A stretch of DNA of 64,000 nucleotides from an uncultured Eubacteriales bacterium. GTDB lineage: Bacteria > Bacillota > Clostridia > Christensenellales > CAG-138. How positions within the stretch are numbered: the first letter of the stretch is position 1; each line of letters starts with the position of its first letter. The position numbers and the translations under genes are program-made. The stretch is taken from NCBI GenBank assembly GCA_902768795.1, contig CACXMS010000006.1:64654-128653 (forward strand), given 5' to 3'. Below, one piece after another: positions 6,586 through 14,485 of the stretch. The notes below the pieces were generated by a model. It worked only from the letters and a program-made list of their open reading frames with translations. It ran no database searches and was not told the origin of the DNA.

Positions 6586-7434
6586 TTATGTGCGTTCGGC
6601 AAAGATGAAGCGAATCGCATCGTGCATCCATGTCGGAACGCTTTGCCGAATGAACGGATCGGAGGAAAACCGACCGGGTGTCAGAACATCGTATCGTGCG
6701 GTGGATAGTCCGTGCTCGCCGAGCGGATAGATGTGCACTTCCGTTTCAACCCCGTGACGGATCAGCGCATCGGCAAGAAACAGGGAGTTTTGTACCGGCA
6801 CACTTTGATCGGCTGCCGTGTGCCAGAGGAATGTCGGCGGCACATCCCCGGTGACTTGTCGTTCCAGGGAATTCAGAGCAAGCGTTTCCTCGTTTGCGGA
6901 TTCCCCGAGCAGATTTCGGATGGATTCACGGTGCGAAAACGTGCCGCTTGTTATCACCGGATATCCGAGGATCATTCCGTCCGGCCTGTGCTTTCCATCC
7001 GGAAAACCGAGCCCGCGGACGAACGGATGATTCCAAAGAATGCCTGCGGAAGCAGCCAGATGTCCTCCGGCCGAAAAGCCGCAGATCCAGATGCGGTTCG
7101 GATCGGAATGACTATCCGACGCATTTTCCCGAATCAATCGGATCGCTTCAAACGCTTCGATGAGGGCGCAGGGGAAGCGCCCGCTTTCCGCGACCGTATA
7201 GGATAAAACGTACGCGTTGCAGCCGGCGGCAAGAAACGAAGCGGCAACCGGCTCGGCTTCCCGCTCGGAAATCCATGCATACGCTCCGCCGGGGCAGATG
7301 AGAACGGCAGGGCGGAGGACGTTCACTGTGCCGTAAACCGGCAGCTCATAGACGGTCAGGGTCGCCTGCTTGCTCGGCGGCGTAGCACCTTTAGAGGCAT
7401 AGTCGATTGCAAGAGGAACGGTTCGGATCTGCAT
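6586..7434 (-). CDS. Alpha/beta hydrolase, acetylesterase-like
   Basis: Cytoplasmic esterase of the BD-FAE/xylan-esterase-like branch; no signal peptide. An HGG-type oxyanion segment appears as CPGGAYAWIS near residue 47, the nucleophile elbow as GFSAGGH in the middle, and DQSVPV and GEHGLS near the end supply the acid and histidine. Its 282 residues are typical. It sits between smpB and ssrA, with the smpB stop 5 nt upstream of its start, so the three genes are read together; an involvement in ribosome rescue is not suggested by its motifs. Natural substrate unknown. Confidence 0.85.
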   Translation of the reverse strand: MQIRTVPLAIDYASKGATPPSKQATLTVYELPVYGTVNVLRPAVLICPGGAYAWISEREAEPVAASFLAAGCNAYVLSYTVAESGRFPCALIEAFEAIRLIRENASDSHSDPNRIWICGFSAGGHLAASAGILWNHPFVRGLGFPDGKHRPDGMILGYPVITSGTFSHRESIRNLLGESANEETLALNSLERQVTGDVPPTFLWHTAADQSVPVQNSLFLADALIRHGVETEVHIYPLGEHGLSTARYDVLTPGRFSSDPFIRQSVPTWMHDAIRFIFAERT

Positions 7435-7439
7435 GAAAA

Positions 7440-7907
7440 CTACCTCGAAAGAGATTTCCAGTTACGTTCGACATCGCGCTCGGCGTCCCGCTCCGCAATG
7501 CTGGCGCGCTTGTCATACAGCTTCTTACCCTTTGCGACGGCCAGCTCGATCTTGACGCGCCCGTTTTTGAAGTATGCCTGCAAAGGAATAAGACTGTATC
7601 CGGAGACCTGCTGCAACGATGCAAGCTTTCGGATTTCCCGCTTGTGAACCAGAAGCCGCCGCGTGCGGAACGGATCATGATTGAAGATGTTTCCCTGTTC
7701 ATAGGGACTGACATGCATCCCATACAGGAACAGCTCTTCGTTCTTGACCTGTGCATAGCTGTCTTTGAGATTCATTTGCCCGCCGCGGATCGATTTCACT
7801 TCGGTTCCGACAAGCTCAATTCCGCATTCGTACGTATCCTCAATGAAATAGTCGTGACGCGCTTTTCGATTGACGGAAACAACTTTAATTCCTTTATGGA
7901 CCGGCAT
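7440..7907 (-). CDS. smpB: SsrA-binding protein SmpB
   Basis: Binds tmRNA and delivers it to stalled ribosomes. Typical length of 155 residues with the family order: [48 protein letters not shown], then [10 protein letters not shown]-like [10 protein letters not shown] and [13 protein letters not shown] near the C-terminus. Located downstream of secG, as in many Bacillota, though the usual rnr gene is absent here. The tmRNA gene lies just beyond the following esterase. Confidence 0.97.
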   Translation of the reverse strand: MPVHKGIKVVSVNRKARHDYFIEDTYECGIELVGTEVKSIRGGQMNLKDSYAQVKNEELFLYGMHVSPYEQGNIFNHDPFRTRRLLVHKREIRKLASLQQVSGYSLIPLQAYFKNGRVKIELAVAKGKKLYDKRASIAERDAERDVERNWKSLSR

Positions 7908-8014
7908 ATCGCGTCACTCCTTTCTTTTGCGATAGAAAGGGCCGTGAAAACACCCCGGCATGCCGGATGGATGCTCTCATAGCCCCGTTTCAACTGTTCC
8001 GGTTTTCGTCTGAC

Positions 8015-8263
8015 TTATCTGAAAATCGAAATGACAGGCAGAGAAATTGCCAAAACCGCAATCACGATTGCAAGAATAACCGTAATCTTCTGCAGCTTTG
8101 CCTCTTTGCTCGCCGCTTTACCGCGCTGCGAGAAAGTCTTCGTCTCGCTGCCGTAAGCTGCGCCGAGACCTGCCGACTTGCTCTTCTGCAGCAGAACAAC
8201 GACGCAAATCAAAACGGATGCAACCACCAGTAACCCCAAAATAATACCGTAAAGAATATCCAT
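8015..8263 (-). CDS. secG: Preprotein translocase subunit SecG
   Basis: Auxiliary subunit of the SecYEG channel. The 82 residues have the SecG layout: first membrane helix (ILYGIILGLLVVASVLICVV), the signature loop LLQKSKSAGLGAAYG, a basic stretch, and a second helix ending at the C-terminus. The start at 8263 has GGAGG 8 nt upstream; the longer frame to 8308 has no ribosome site and would start at the promoter. First gene of the leftward secG-smpB run. Confidence 0.93.
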   Translation of the reverse strand: MDILYGIILGLLVVASVLICVVVLLQKSKSAGLGAAYGSETKTFSQRGKAASKEAKLQKITVILAIVIAVLAISLPVISIFR

Positions 8264-8294
8264 TTGTTTTCCTCCACATATAACTGCGACGATG

Positions 8295-8323
8295 ATTATA
8301 CCACGCAATTACCGCGATTGCAA
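8295..8323 (-). promoter_or_regulatory. Promoter of secG
   Basis: TTGCAA (8318-8323), 17 bp, TATAAT (8295-8300) on the minus strand, 32 nt before the secG start. Confidence 0.7.
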
Positions 8324-8383
8324 GCAAAACATTCCGAAAATGCCCGGCGTTTTTCAGAATCTTTCGAAAAGAAGACCGTAAAA

Positions 8384-8454
8384 TTGCATCTTACCCGCCG
8401 GTTTTGCATGTTACCGTGAAAAGGATTGACAGCTGCGGCAAATGAGATTATACT
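8384..8454 (+). promoter_or_regulatory. LytTR-type direct repeats and promoter of the hydrolase operon
   Basis: TTGCATCTTACC (8384-8395) is repeated as TTGCATGTTACC (8404-8415), 20 bp apart, on one DNA face. TTGACA (8426-8431), 17 bp and TATACT (8449-8454) follow directly. Paired direct repeats just upstream of a -35 are typical of LytTR regulators, and a LytTR gene is second in this operon. Confidence 0.75.
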
Positions 8455-8485
8455 GTGCCTGCAAAAATCGAAAGGATGATTGATT

Positions 8486-9838
8486 ATGAGTTGCTTGTTT
8501 CTTGCCTTGTTCGCAATTGCAGAGATTGCACTGGTCATTTTAACCTTCACAAAATTTCCGGAAAAAGCAGCGTGGCGGAAAAACCGCGCATTCATCAGAG
8601 CCGCGGAAACCGTTTTGCTGCTCGGAATGATTCTTCTCCCGACGGTCCATTTGAAGTGGCGTTTTCTTTTCGCGTTGATCGTTTTGATCATGCGTCTTTT
8701 GATTGCCGGAATTGTCTGGCTGGTCAATCGCAAAAAGACCGACGGACTCCGGCAGAAGCCGAGAACGGTGATCAGCTGCGTTTTTTCGGTGATTCTGATC
8801 TCCTTTGCGCTCATTCCCTCGTTTCTGTTTACCAATTATAACGGACTGAAGACGACGGGCGCATACCGGGTAAACGAGGTCAGCGCTATTCTGATCGACG
8901 AAGGCAGAACAGATCCGTTTGAGAACGACGGATTGTACAGAGAGATTCCCGTACATTTTTACTATCCGGAAAACGGCGACGGAGAATACCCGTTGGTGGT
9001 CTTTTCCCACGGTGCGTTCGGGTATTACCAGAGCAACTTTTCCACTTATGCCGAACTTGCGAGCAACGGATATGTTGTTGCGGCGCTGGACCATCCGCAT
9101 CATTCGTTTTTCACGAAAGATTCGAGCGGCAAGACCGTGATCGTTGACCGCGGATTCATTGCGGACGTTATGACGATCAATGAAACGACAAGCGATGAGA
9201 TGGTTTTCGAGCTTTCTCAAAGCTGGCTGAAACTCCGGGTGGATGACTTCAATTGCGTGCTTGATGCCGTGGAAGAGGCAGCAAAGACACATGCGCTCGG
9301 AAACAACTGGCTTACCGAGGATCGGGATACGGTTCTTTCTGTCCTGAATCACACCGATACCGATCGCATCGGATTGATGGGACACTCGCTCGGCGGCGCC
9401 GCGTCGGTAGCGGTAGGCAGAGAACGTACGGACGTTGCTGCGGTGATCGATCTCGACGGTACGATGCTCGGTGAAACAAAGGGCGTTGAAAACGGCAGGA
9501 ATGTGTATTACGACGAACCTTATCCCGTACCTGTCCTTGATTTTAACAAGGAACGCGATTATAATGACAGGGAACAGTATAAAAGCGAAAAAGGGTATCC
9601 TTATGTCAATGAATATGTCGTTGAGAACGCGAAGGACGGAAGAACCGTAACCTTCTCCGGCGTAGAGCATATGGACTTTACCGATCTTCCGCTGATTTCA
9701 CCGTTTCTTGCGAAAATGCTCGGAAGCGGCGACGTGGATCACGAATCAACGCTGAATACGGTGAACGGAATCGTTCTGAACTGGTTCGATTATTATCTGA
9801 AAGGCGAGGGAACGCTTGATATTCAAGCCGGATACTGA
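8486..9838 (+). CDS. Membrane-anchored alpha/beta hydrolase (PAF-acetylhydrolase-like)
   Basis: The first 115 residues hold about four hydrophobic helices (1-22, 38-54, 60-80, 95-115); the hydrolase domain follows, probably outside the cell. It shows VVFSHGAFGYY (oxyanion), LDHPHHS, and the nucleophile elbow GHSLGG with Ser301; a late histidine in GVEHMDF is the likely base. The fold resembles platelet-activating-factor acetylhydrolases and related lipases. ATG at 8486 is chosen, with AAAGGA 9 nt upstream. Operon with LytTR and DUF3021-like genes; the LytTR start lies 2 nt after this stop. Confidence 0.82.
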   Translation: MSCLFLALFAIAEIALVILTFTKFPEKAAWRKNRAFIRAAETVLLLGMILLPTVHLKWRFLFALIVLIMRLLIAGIVWLVNRKKTDGLRQKPRTVISCVFSVILISFALIPSFLFTNYNGLKTTGAYRVNEVSAILIDEGRTDPFENDGLYREIPVHFYYPENGDGEYPLVVFSHGAFGYYQSNFSTYAELASNGYVVAALDHPHHSFFTKDSSGKTVIVDRGFIADVMTINETTSDEMVFELSQSWLKLRVDDFNCVLDAVEEAAKTHALGNNWLTEDRDTVLSVLNHTDTDRIGLMGHSLGGAASVAVGRERTDVAAVIDLDGTMLGETKGVENGRNVYYDEPYPVPVLDFNKERDYNDREQYKSEKGYPYVNEYVVENAKDGRTVTFSGVEHMDFTDLPLISPFLAKMLGSGDVDHESTLNTVNGIVLNWFDYYLKGEGTLDIQAGY

Positions 9839-9840
9839 AC

Positions 9841-10284
9841 ATGCAGACTAAAATCACCGTCGTTAAACCCGAAATTCCGGAAGTTCTTGAGATCCGATGC
9901 CATCGGATCGGCGACGAGGTGCGCGAAATAATCGCTTTCGTGAAGTCGCGGCAGGGACAGTTTACCGGATATTCAGACGATGCACAGTACGAAATTGCGG
10001 TCGGCGATATCTTCTATTTTGAGTCCGTAGACAACAAAACGTTTTTGTATACCGAAAGCAACGTATATGAAATCAAGCAAAAACTGTATGAATTGGAGGA
10101 AATGCTGGCGGAAAAGCATTTCCTCCGCGTATCAAAATCCGCCCTGCTGAACCTGATGAAAGTCAGCGCGATCAGGCCGGCGTTCAACAGTCGCTTCATC
10201 GCTGTCCTGTTCTCGGGGGAGCAGGTCGTGATTACCCGAAAATATGTGCCAGCCTTGAAACAAGCGCTGAAAGGAGATAAGTGA
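9841..10284 (+). CDS. LytTR-family DNA-binding regulator
   Basis: A stand-alone LytTR protein without receiver domain, 147 residues. The C-terminal LytTR domain (about 45-145) shows VGDIFYFESVDNKTFLYT, ELEEMLAEKHFLRVSKSALLN and ITRKYVPALK. Such proteins paired with DUF3021 membrane proteins are common in Bacillota, where the partner restrains the regulator. It likely binds the TTGCATSTTACC repeats in front of its own operon (inference). The DUF3021-like gene starts 1 nt after its stop. Confidence 0.9.
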   Translation: MQTKITVVKPEIPEVLEIRCHRIGDEVREIIAFVKSRQGQFTGYSDDAQYEIAVGDIFYFESVDNKTFLYTESNVYEIKQKLYELEEMLAEKHFLRVSKSALLNLMKVSAIRPAFNSRFIAVLFSGEQVVITRKYVPALKQALKGDK

Positions 10285-10285
10285 G

Positions 10286-10717
10286 ATGACGTTCAAAGAG
10301 TTTTTGATTTCACGCGTTCAGCTGTTTTTCTTTCTGGTCACGTTGATTTTTGCGGTCAGCATGATACTCGGATTGATCTTTACTCCCGAACAGGAATTAC
10401 ACTATTATCAGCTTATCGGACCCTTTTTGATTGCGGCGCTGTGCGTACTTACCACGTTCGTATCGTATTTCAGAAAGGAACCGTCCGTCTGGCAGCTGGT
10501 GCTGAGACATTCGATTCAGCTGATCCTGATTGAGCTCGTTGTAGTGACGCAGATCACGCCGCCTGTTGACGGGAACCCTATGGTATTCCGTATCATTCTC
10601 GGAGCAGTCGTATTCGCCGTCTATCTGCTTGCATCTTTGATGCTGTGGCTGCAAAAGTATATTCAATCCAAAAAACTGACGGAGCAGCTGAAAAAACTGC
10701 AGCAAAGCAATTCATAA
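10286..10717 (+). CDS. DUF3021-like membrane protein
   Basis: A 143-residue protein with four hydrophobic helices (about 14-34, 44-62, 72-92 and 98-122) and a charged coiled tail ending KLTEQLKKLQQ. Position directly after a LytTR gene and the overall layout match DUF3021 proteins, which act as membrane partners of LytTR regulators. The ribosome site GGAGAT overlaps the LytTR end. Last gene of the operon, followed by a terminator. Confidence 0.8.
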   Translation: MTFKEFLISRVQLFFFLVTLIFAVSMILGLIFTPEQELHYYQLIGPFLIAALCVLTTFVSYFRKEPSVWQLVLRHSIQLILIELVVVTQITPPVDGNPMVFRIILGAVVFAVYLLASLMLWLQKYIQSKKLTEQLKKLQQSNS

Positions 10718-10723
10718 TCGAAG

Positions 10724-10762
10724 AACCGCCGGGCATGCACGCCTGACGGTTTTCCTTTTTTT
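10724..10762 (+). terminator. Terminator of the hydrolase-LytTR operon
   Basis: AACCGCCGGGC and GCCTGACGGTT form a stem with one mismatch and one wobble around ATGCAC, followed by a T-rich run. Confidence 0.75.
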
Positions 10763-10781
10763 GCGATCCGTGAGGAACGCG

Positions 10782-10815
10782 AAAAAAACAAGGCTTTCCG
10801 CTTTGGAAAGCCTTG
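10782..10815 (-). terminator. Terminator of rplM-rpsI
   Basis: AAGGCTTTCC / GGAAAGCCTT stem (10790-10814) with an eight-base T-run on the minus strand after it. Confidence 0.85.
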
Positions 10816-10834
10816 AGGTGTGATGACTGTACGA

Positions 10835-11227
10835 TCAGCGCTTGCTGAACTGGGGCGCTCTGCGGGCTGCATGCAGACCGTACTTTTTGCGCTCTTTCAT
10901 TCTCGGATCGCGGGTCAAAAAGCCCGCTTTCTTCAAAACCGCACGGTAATCGGGATCCACGGTGAGCAGCGCACGGGAGATGCCGTGACGAATTGCACCG
11001 GCCTGACCGGTCGTGCCGCCGCCGAACACGTTCACGTTTACATCGAACTTCTCGAGCGTGTTGGTCAGAACGAGGGGGGAACGAACGATCATTTTCAGGG
11101 TTTCAAGACCGAAATACTCTTCAACGTCACGCTTGTTGACCGTGATATTGCCGGAGCCGGGGAGGAGACGAACGCGGGCAACGGACTTTTTCCGTCTGCC
11201 GGTACCGATATAAGCTGTCTTTGCCAT
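10835..11227 (-). CDS. rpsI: 30S ribosomal protein S9
   Basis: Small-subunit protein whose C-terminal arm reaches the P-site tRNA. Full length at 130 residues: [16 protein letters not shown] at the N-terminus, [20 protein letters not shown] in the middle and the basic tail [19 protein letters not shown], ending in the invariant SKR. Follows rplM after 15 nt with AGGAGG, the universal L13-S9 order. Confidence 0.98.
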   Translation of the reverse strand: MAKTAYIGTGRRKKSVARVRLLPGSGNITVNKRDVEEYFGLETLKMIVRSPLVLTNTLEKFDVNVNVFGGGTTGQAGAIRHGISRALLTVDPDYRAVLKKAGFLTRDPRMKERKKYGLHAARRAPQFSKR

Positions 11228-11242
11228 ATTAATTCTTCCTCC

Positions 11243-11674
11243 TTATTTGAGCTCGAGCGCCTGCGGCTGCTGCGCCTCATGGTTGTGATCCGGGCCTGCA
11301 TAGACGCGGAGCTTCTTCAGCATCTGGCGTCCGAGGGGTCCCTTCGGCATCATGCGGCGAATGGATTCGTAAACCGCAAATTCGGGCTTTTCCGCGAGGA
11401 GGTGACGGTAGGATACCTCTTTCAGTCCGCCCGGATAGCTGGTGTGGTGAACATACTTTTTCTCATCGAGTTTCTTGCCGGTCAGACGAACCTTATCGGC
11501 GTTGACGATGATGACGTGGTCTCCGCAATCGACATGCGGGGTGAACGTGGGCTTATGCTTTCCGCGGAGGATGGCTGCTACCTGGGACGAGAGACGACCG
11601 AGGACCATATCGGTCGCGTCCACAACATACCAGCTGCGCTCAACGGTTTCGCCCTTTGCCATATAGGATTTCAT
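11243..11674 (-). CDS. rplM: 50S ribosomal protein L13
   Basis: Large-subunit assembly protein of 143 residues. It shows the family hallmarks [52 protein letters not shown] and [23 protein letters not shown] at 11674 follows GGAGGGATCGCC; the longer frame to 11806 starts at the promoter -35 and is rejected. First gene of the rplM-rpsI operon. Confidence 0.98.
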   Translation of the reverse strand: MKSYMAKGETVERSWYVVDATDMVLGRLSSQVAAILRGKHKPTFTPHVDCGDHVIIVNADKVRLTGKKLDEKKYVHHTSYPGGLKEVSYRHLLAEKPEFAVYESIRRMMPKGPLGRQMLKKLRVYAGPDHNHEAQQPQALELK

Positions 11675-11679
11675 GGCGA

Positions 11680-11806
11680 TCCCTCCATAAATCATGAAAT
11701 TATTGTTTTGAAAAATGCAGTCATTGAGGATCCGTTTGTCGGGGCTGTGACAGACTTCGCCCAATGGCACACCGAATATATTAGCAAAACAAGGCAAGCG
11801 TGTCAA
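11680..11806 (-). promoter_or_regulatory. rplM promoter and leader
   Basis: TTGACA (11801-11806), 17 bp, TAATAT (11778-11783). The roughly 95-nt leader between the start site and the ribosome site could hold an L13 autoregulatory leader as known in Bacillota; I did not confirm its fold. Confidence 0.6.
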
Positions 11807-11886
11807 GCATAATTTCAGGGTTTTCGTGAATTTTTCTTAAAAAATCGGGCATACTTTCCGTATCAAAAACCGATGGGAGACATTTG

Positions 11887-12003
11887 ATGCAGACACCGAA
11901 GCAAATTGATTCGATCGACCTGCACGGCTGCGGCGGAACAAACCTGCCGGGCGACCGTGAAATCCGGCAAAAACCGCAAAAATACACGGAGGAACGCGCA
12001 TGA
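11887..12003 (+). CDS. 38-aa peptide overlapping spoVAC start
   Basis: Short frame beginning MQTPKQIDSIDLHGCGG and ending in YTEERA. It has GGGAGA about 8 nt upstream, and its TGA overlaps the spoVAC ATG as ATGA. Its last codons also carry the spoVAC ribosome site (GGAGGAA). It may be a real small protein or simply a translated leader that couples translation; no family recognised and no membrane segment. Confidence 0.45.
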   Translation: MQTPKQIDSIDLHGCGGTNLPGDREIRQKPQKYTEERA

Positions 12004-12446
12004 GAACAACGGCAACGCAGTATCGGCAGCTTTTAAAAGAGCGTGCGCCGAAAAGCAAAACATTGGCGCAGTGCATAAAAGCGTTTGCGGTCGGCGGAAT
12101 CATCTGTTGCGTTGGGCAGGGTATTCACGACCTGTTTGCGCTTGTCTTGCACGTTCCTTCCGAAACAGCCGGAACCTGGACGTCAATTCTGCTGATCGGG
12201 CTGTCCGCATTGCTGACCGGCCTCGGCCTGTATGACCGGATCGGTTCGTTTGCCGGAGCGGGCAGCGTCGTTCCGATCACCGGGTTTGCGAACTCAATCG
12301 TCTCTCCGGCGATGGAATTCAAGGCGGAAGGTCTGATCTTGGGGAGCGGAGCAAAAATGTTCACGATCGCGGGACCGGTGCTTGTTTACGGAATCGGAGC
12401 AAGCGTCCTGTGCGGCTTACTCTTCTGGCTGATCGGCCTGTTCTGA
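12000..12446 (+). CDS. spoVAC: Stage V sporulation protein AC
   Basis: Subunit of the SpoVA channel that moves dipicolinic acid across the inner spore membrane. Matches SpoVAC rather than the shorter SpoVAEb: LAQCIKAFAVGGIICCVGQ, the SETAGTW segment, ALLTGLGLYDRIGSFAGAGS, VPITGFANSIVSPAMEFK and EGLILGSGAKMFTIAG. At 148 residues it is full length with about four helices. No spoVAD or spoVAE gene adjoins it in this window, so it stands alone apart from the small frame upstream. Its last 30 bp overlap the convergent lipoprotein gene. Confidence 0.9.
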   Translation: MRTTATQYRQLLKERAPKSKTLAQCIKAFAVGGIICCVGQGIHDLFALVLHVPSETAGTWTSILLIGLSALLTGLGLYDRIGSFAGAGSVVPITGFANSIVSPAMEFKAEGLILGSGAKMFTIAGPVLVYGIGASVLCGLLFWLIGLF

Positions 12447-13508
12447 GGGAATGTCTTCCTCGCCGATGTACACGATATCCCGAATCGAACGGAAAGATTT
12501 CGGCGAGTTGATCAGATTGTGATGCCACGTCATCTGCGACGAGATTCCTCCATCGAGATTGTAAGCCGCTTTGCAGCCGAGATCGGACATCAGCTTAGCA
12601 AGCTCCGGAATCGAAAGTCCCATGGAATATCCGTTTTGCCTTCCGTCCACCAGAATAAAGCAGTAGTGACCCGGCTCATAGTATCCGAGAACGGACCGTG
12701 GATTGCGATCCTTGATGGTGTCCGGGTAGTTGAAGTCCGAAAGCGGTTGGCCGTTGCCGTCAAGGAGCATCGGTCCGAAATTCCAACTGATCCAGGGGTC
12801 GCGCGCTTCGATAAATTCCGCGGAAATATCCTTCGGAGAATAGGTCTCCATTACGCCGTTTCGATATAAAACACACAGATCACGATTATAGCGTCCGCTG
12901 TCCATTACGGTTTCCCCGTTGATGACGACGTACGCTTTGTCGTTTCTCATGCAATAATCCCCGGACATCGCCAGTATCGCGCCATTATCCTTGGATAGGG
13001 TTTTGATCGGCGCCGTTTGGTTGAGGCGGAACAGCGAACCGGCTTCTGCGCGCCGGATGCTTTCCGGATTCTGAACCCAGATGTCCGCGATAAAATAGAC
13101 AAGCGTTTTTCCGGTGCGTTCCACGCCCTCATATCTGGTTACGGTTATGCTTCGTGTCGCGTCGCGATAGGAATCGTCCGTATCGACCGTTTCCCCGTTT
13201 GAAAACAGGTCGGCATGCGTATAATCCAACACGCCGAGAGGAGCGGGCGTCGGCGTATCGGTCGGAACGGGCGTCGGCGTCGGAGTCGGCGTAGGTGTCG
13301 GAGAGGGCGTCGGGGAGGGCGTCGGCGTATCGGTCGGAACAGGCGTCGGCGCAAGCGTGATCTCCACGGCCTGTGCGGCAATCGGCGTTCGTGTCGGAAC
13401 GACCGGATCGACGTCCGGTGAATTCGCTGCGTTAGTGCAGCCGATATATCCCATCAAAAAAATCAATATTGTAAAAAGCTTCCCCAAAAGAATCGAATTT
13501 CGGCCCAT
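12417..13508 (-). CDS. Secreted phosphodiester-glycosidase-domain (NAGPA-like) protein with PT linker
   Basis: Exported protein: basic start, hydrophobic segment (LLGKLFTILIFLMGYIG) with a possible lipid-attachment Cys, then a threonine/proline linker of about 45 residues, then a domain of about 250 residues resembling NAGPA (PF09992). Domain signs are ILAMSGDYC, SWNFGPMLLDG, PRSVLGYYEPGHYCFILVDG and AAYNLDGGISSQMTW. Members cleave sugar phosphodiesters or act on cell-wall polymers; substrate unknown. ATG at 13508 fits the AAGGA site better than the one at 13520. The linker DNA (13240-13370) is highly repetitive. Confidence 0.82.
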   Translation of the reverse strand: MGRNSILLGKLFTILIFLMGYIGCTNAANSPDVDPVVPTRTPIAAQAVEITLAPTPVPTDTPTPSPTPSPTPTPTPTPTPVPTDTPTPAPLGVLDYTHADLFSNGETVDTDDSYRDATRSITVTRYEGVERTGKTLVYFIADIWVQNPESIRRAEAGSLFRLNQTAPIKTLSKDNGAILAMSGDYCMRNDKAYVVINGETVMDSGRYNRDLCVLYRNGVMETYSPKDISAEFIEARDPWISWNFGPMLLDGNGQPLSDFNYPDTIKDRNPRSVLGYYEPGHYCFILVDGRQNGYSMGLSIPELAKLMSDLGCKAAYNLDGGISSQMTWHHNLINSPKSFRSIRDIVYIGEEDIPSEQADQPEE

Positions 13509-13538
13509 TCGGTTTCCCATCCTTCATATTTGCTTCGA

Positions 13539-13567
13539 ATTATACCATCCTTTTCGGCGTCTGTCCA
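13539..13567 (-). promoter_or_regulatory. Promoter of the NAGPA-like gene
   Basis: TGGACA (13562-13567), 17 bp, TATAAT (13539-13544) on the minus strand. Confidence 0.65.
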
Positions 13568-13645
13568 GTTCCGATGTCTGGAATTCTTTCCGCAATCAAA
13601 CAGACGGTTTTTGACAGGAGTTTGCCGCGCGATTTCGTAAGAATC

Positions 13646-13674
13646 TTGCATTCGACGCGAAGGCGTGCTATAAT
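13646..13674 (+). promoter_or_regulatory. Promoter of plsC-nfo-DUF362
   Basis: TTGCAT (13646-13651), 17 bp, TATAAT (13669-13674), 35 nt before the plsC start. Confidence 0.7.
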
Positions 13675-13708
13675 CATAAAAAAGATTGAAATGGGAAAGG
13701 ATGTCCCA

Positions 13709-14485
13709 ATGGAAATGAAATTTTCTTTTTTTCAGACGATTCATCCGAAGTACTGGCTGTACGATTTTGTGAAATTCACCTGGATTCCGGCGCTGCATGT
13801 TCTTCAGCCGCCTAAAATCCTGTACTGCAACAGTGAAAAACGAATGCCGCGAATTGCCGGACGAGCCATCCTTGTGGCAAACCATACATGGTGGATGGAT
13901 CCGGTTACGCTGATTCTGACTTTTTGGCGGCGTCGACTGTATGCGCTTGCCGCGGTTGAGGTATTGGGCCCGGGAAAACTGGCGCGGTGGATCCGAAAAC
14001 GGATGCTGTTTGTGGATGTTGACCGGAGCAAACTGGATATCCGGAGCTTTAATCGCTGTTTGGAACTGCTGCGTGAGGAAAAATGTCTTTTGGTATTCCC
14101 GGAAGGAAGATTCGTTTTTGAAGACGAAATTCAGCCGTTTAAAGGCGGAACCGCATTGATGGCGCTGCAGACCGGCGCGCCGATTTACCCCGTTTATATT
14201 CACGGATACTATCGTTTTTTCCATCCGATCTATATGGCGGTCGGGGATCCGATCGATGTTCGAGCCATGATCGACGGCGCGCCGGATTCCGAAAAAATAC
14301 AGAAATTGAACGACCTGATGCGCGATCGCGTCGAAGAACTTCGGCTGAAACTCGAAGCATCGATTCCCGAAAAGGAAGTTTTGTTGCTTCGCGCGTATAA
14401 GGCCTCCAACCGTGCTGCGCTCGCCGCAAAAGCTGAGGCGCGTGCGCGCGCCTGGCGGGAGTCGCAGGAAAAGAAACCGCAATGA
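13709..14485 (+). CDS. plsC: 1-acyl-glycerol-3-phosphate acyltransferase-like (PlsC family)
   Basis: Acyltransferase of phospholipid synthesis at the membrane. The HX4D catalytic motif is NHTWWMD (His59, Asp64) and the glycerol-phosphate motif is FPEGRF (130-135); GGTALMALQTGAPIYPVYIHG is the usual third block. A basic alanine-rich tail, AAKAEARARAWRE, follows. The start at 13709 has AAAGGA upstream; the frame extends further but overlaps the promoter. Its stop overlaps the nfo start as ATGA. Exact acyl donor and acceptor unproven. Confidence 0.85.
   Translation: MEMKFSFFQTIHPKYWLYDFVKFTWIPALHVLQPPKILYCNSEKRMPRIAGRAILVANHTWWMDPVTLILTFWRRRLYALAAVEVLGPGKLARWIRKRMLFVDVDRSKLDIRSFNRCLELLREEKCLLVFPEGRFVFEDEIQPFKGGTALMALQTGAPIYPVYIHGYYRFFHPIYMAVGDPIDVRAMIDGAPDSEKIQKLNDLMRDRVEELRLKLEASIPEKEVLLLRAYKASNRAALAAKAEARARAWRESQEKKPQ

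Noticed and set aside
8540-9670. 376-codon minus-strand frame opposite the membrane hydrolase
   Set aside because: No motifs; the plus strand has the GHSLGG hydrolase with promoter and ribosome site.
13240-13370. Possible CRISPR or tandem-repeat locus
   Set aside because: It encodes the Pro/Thr linker of a secreted protein; units are 6-12 nt codon repeats without spacers.
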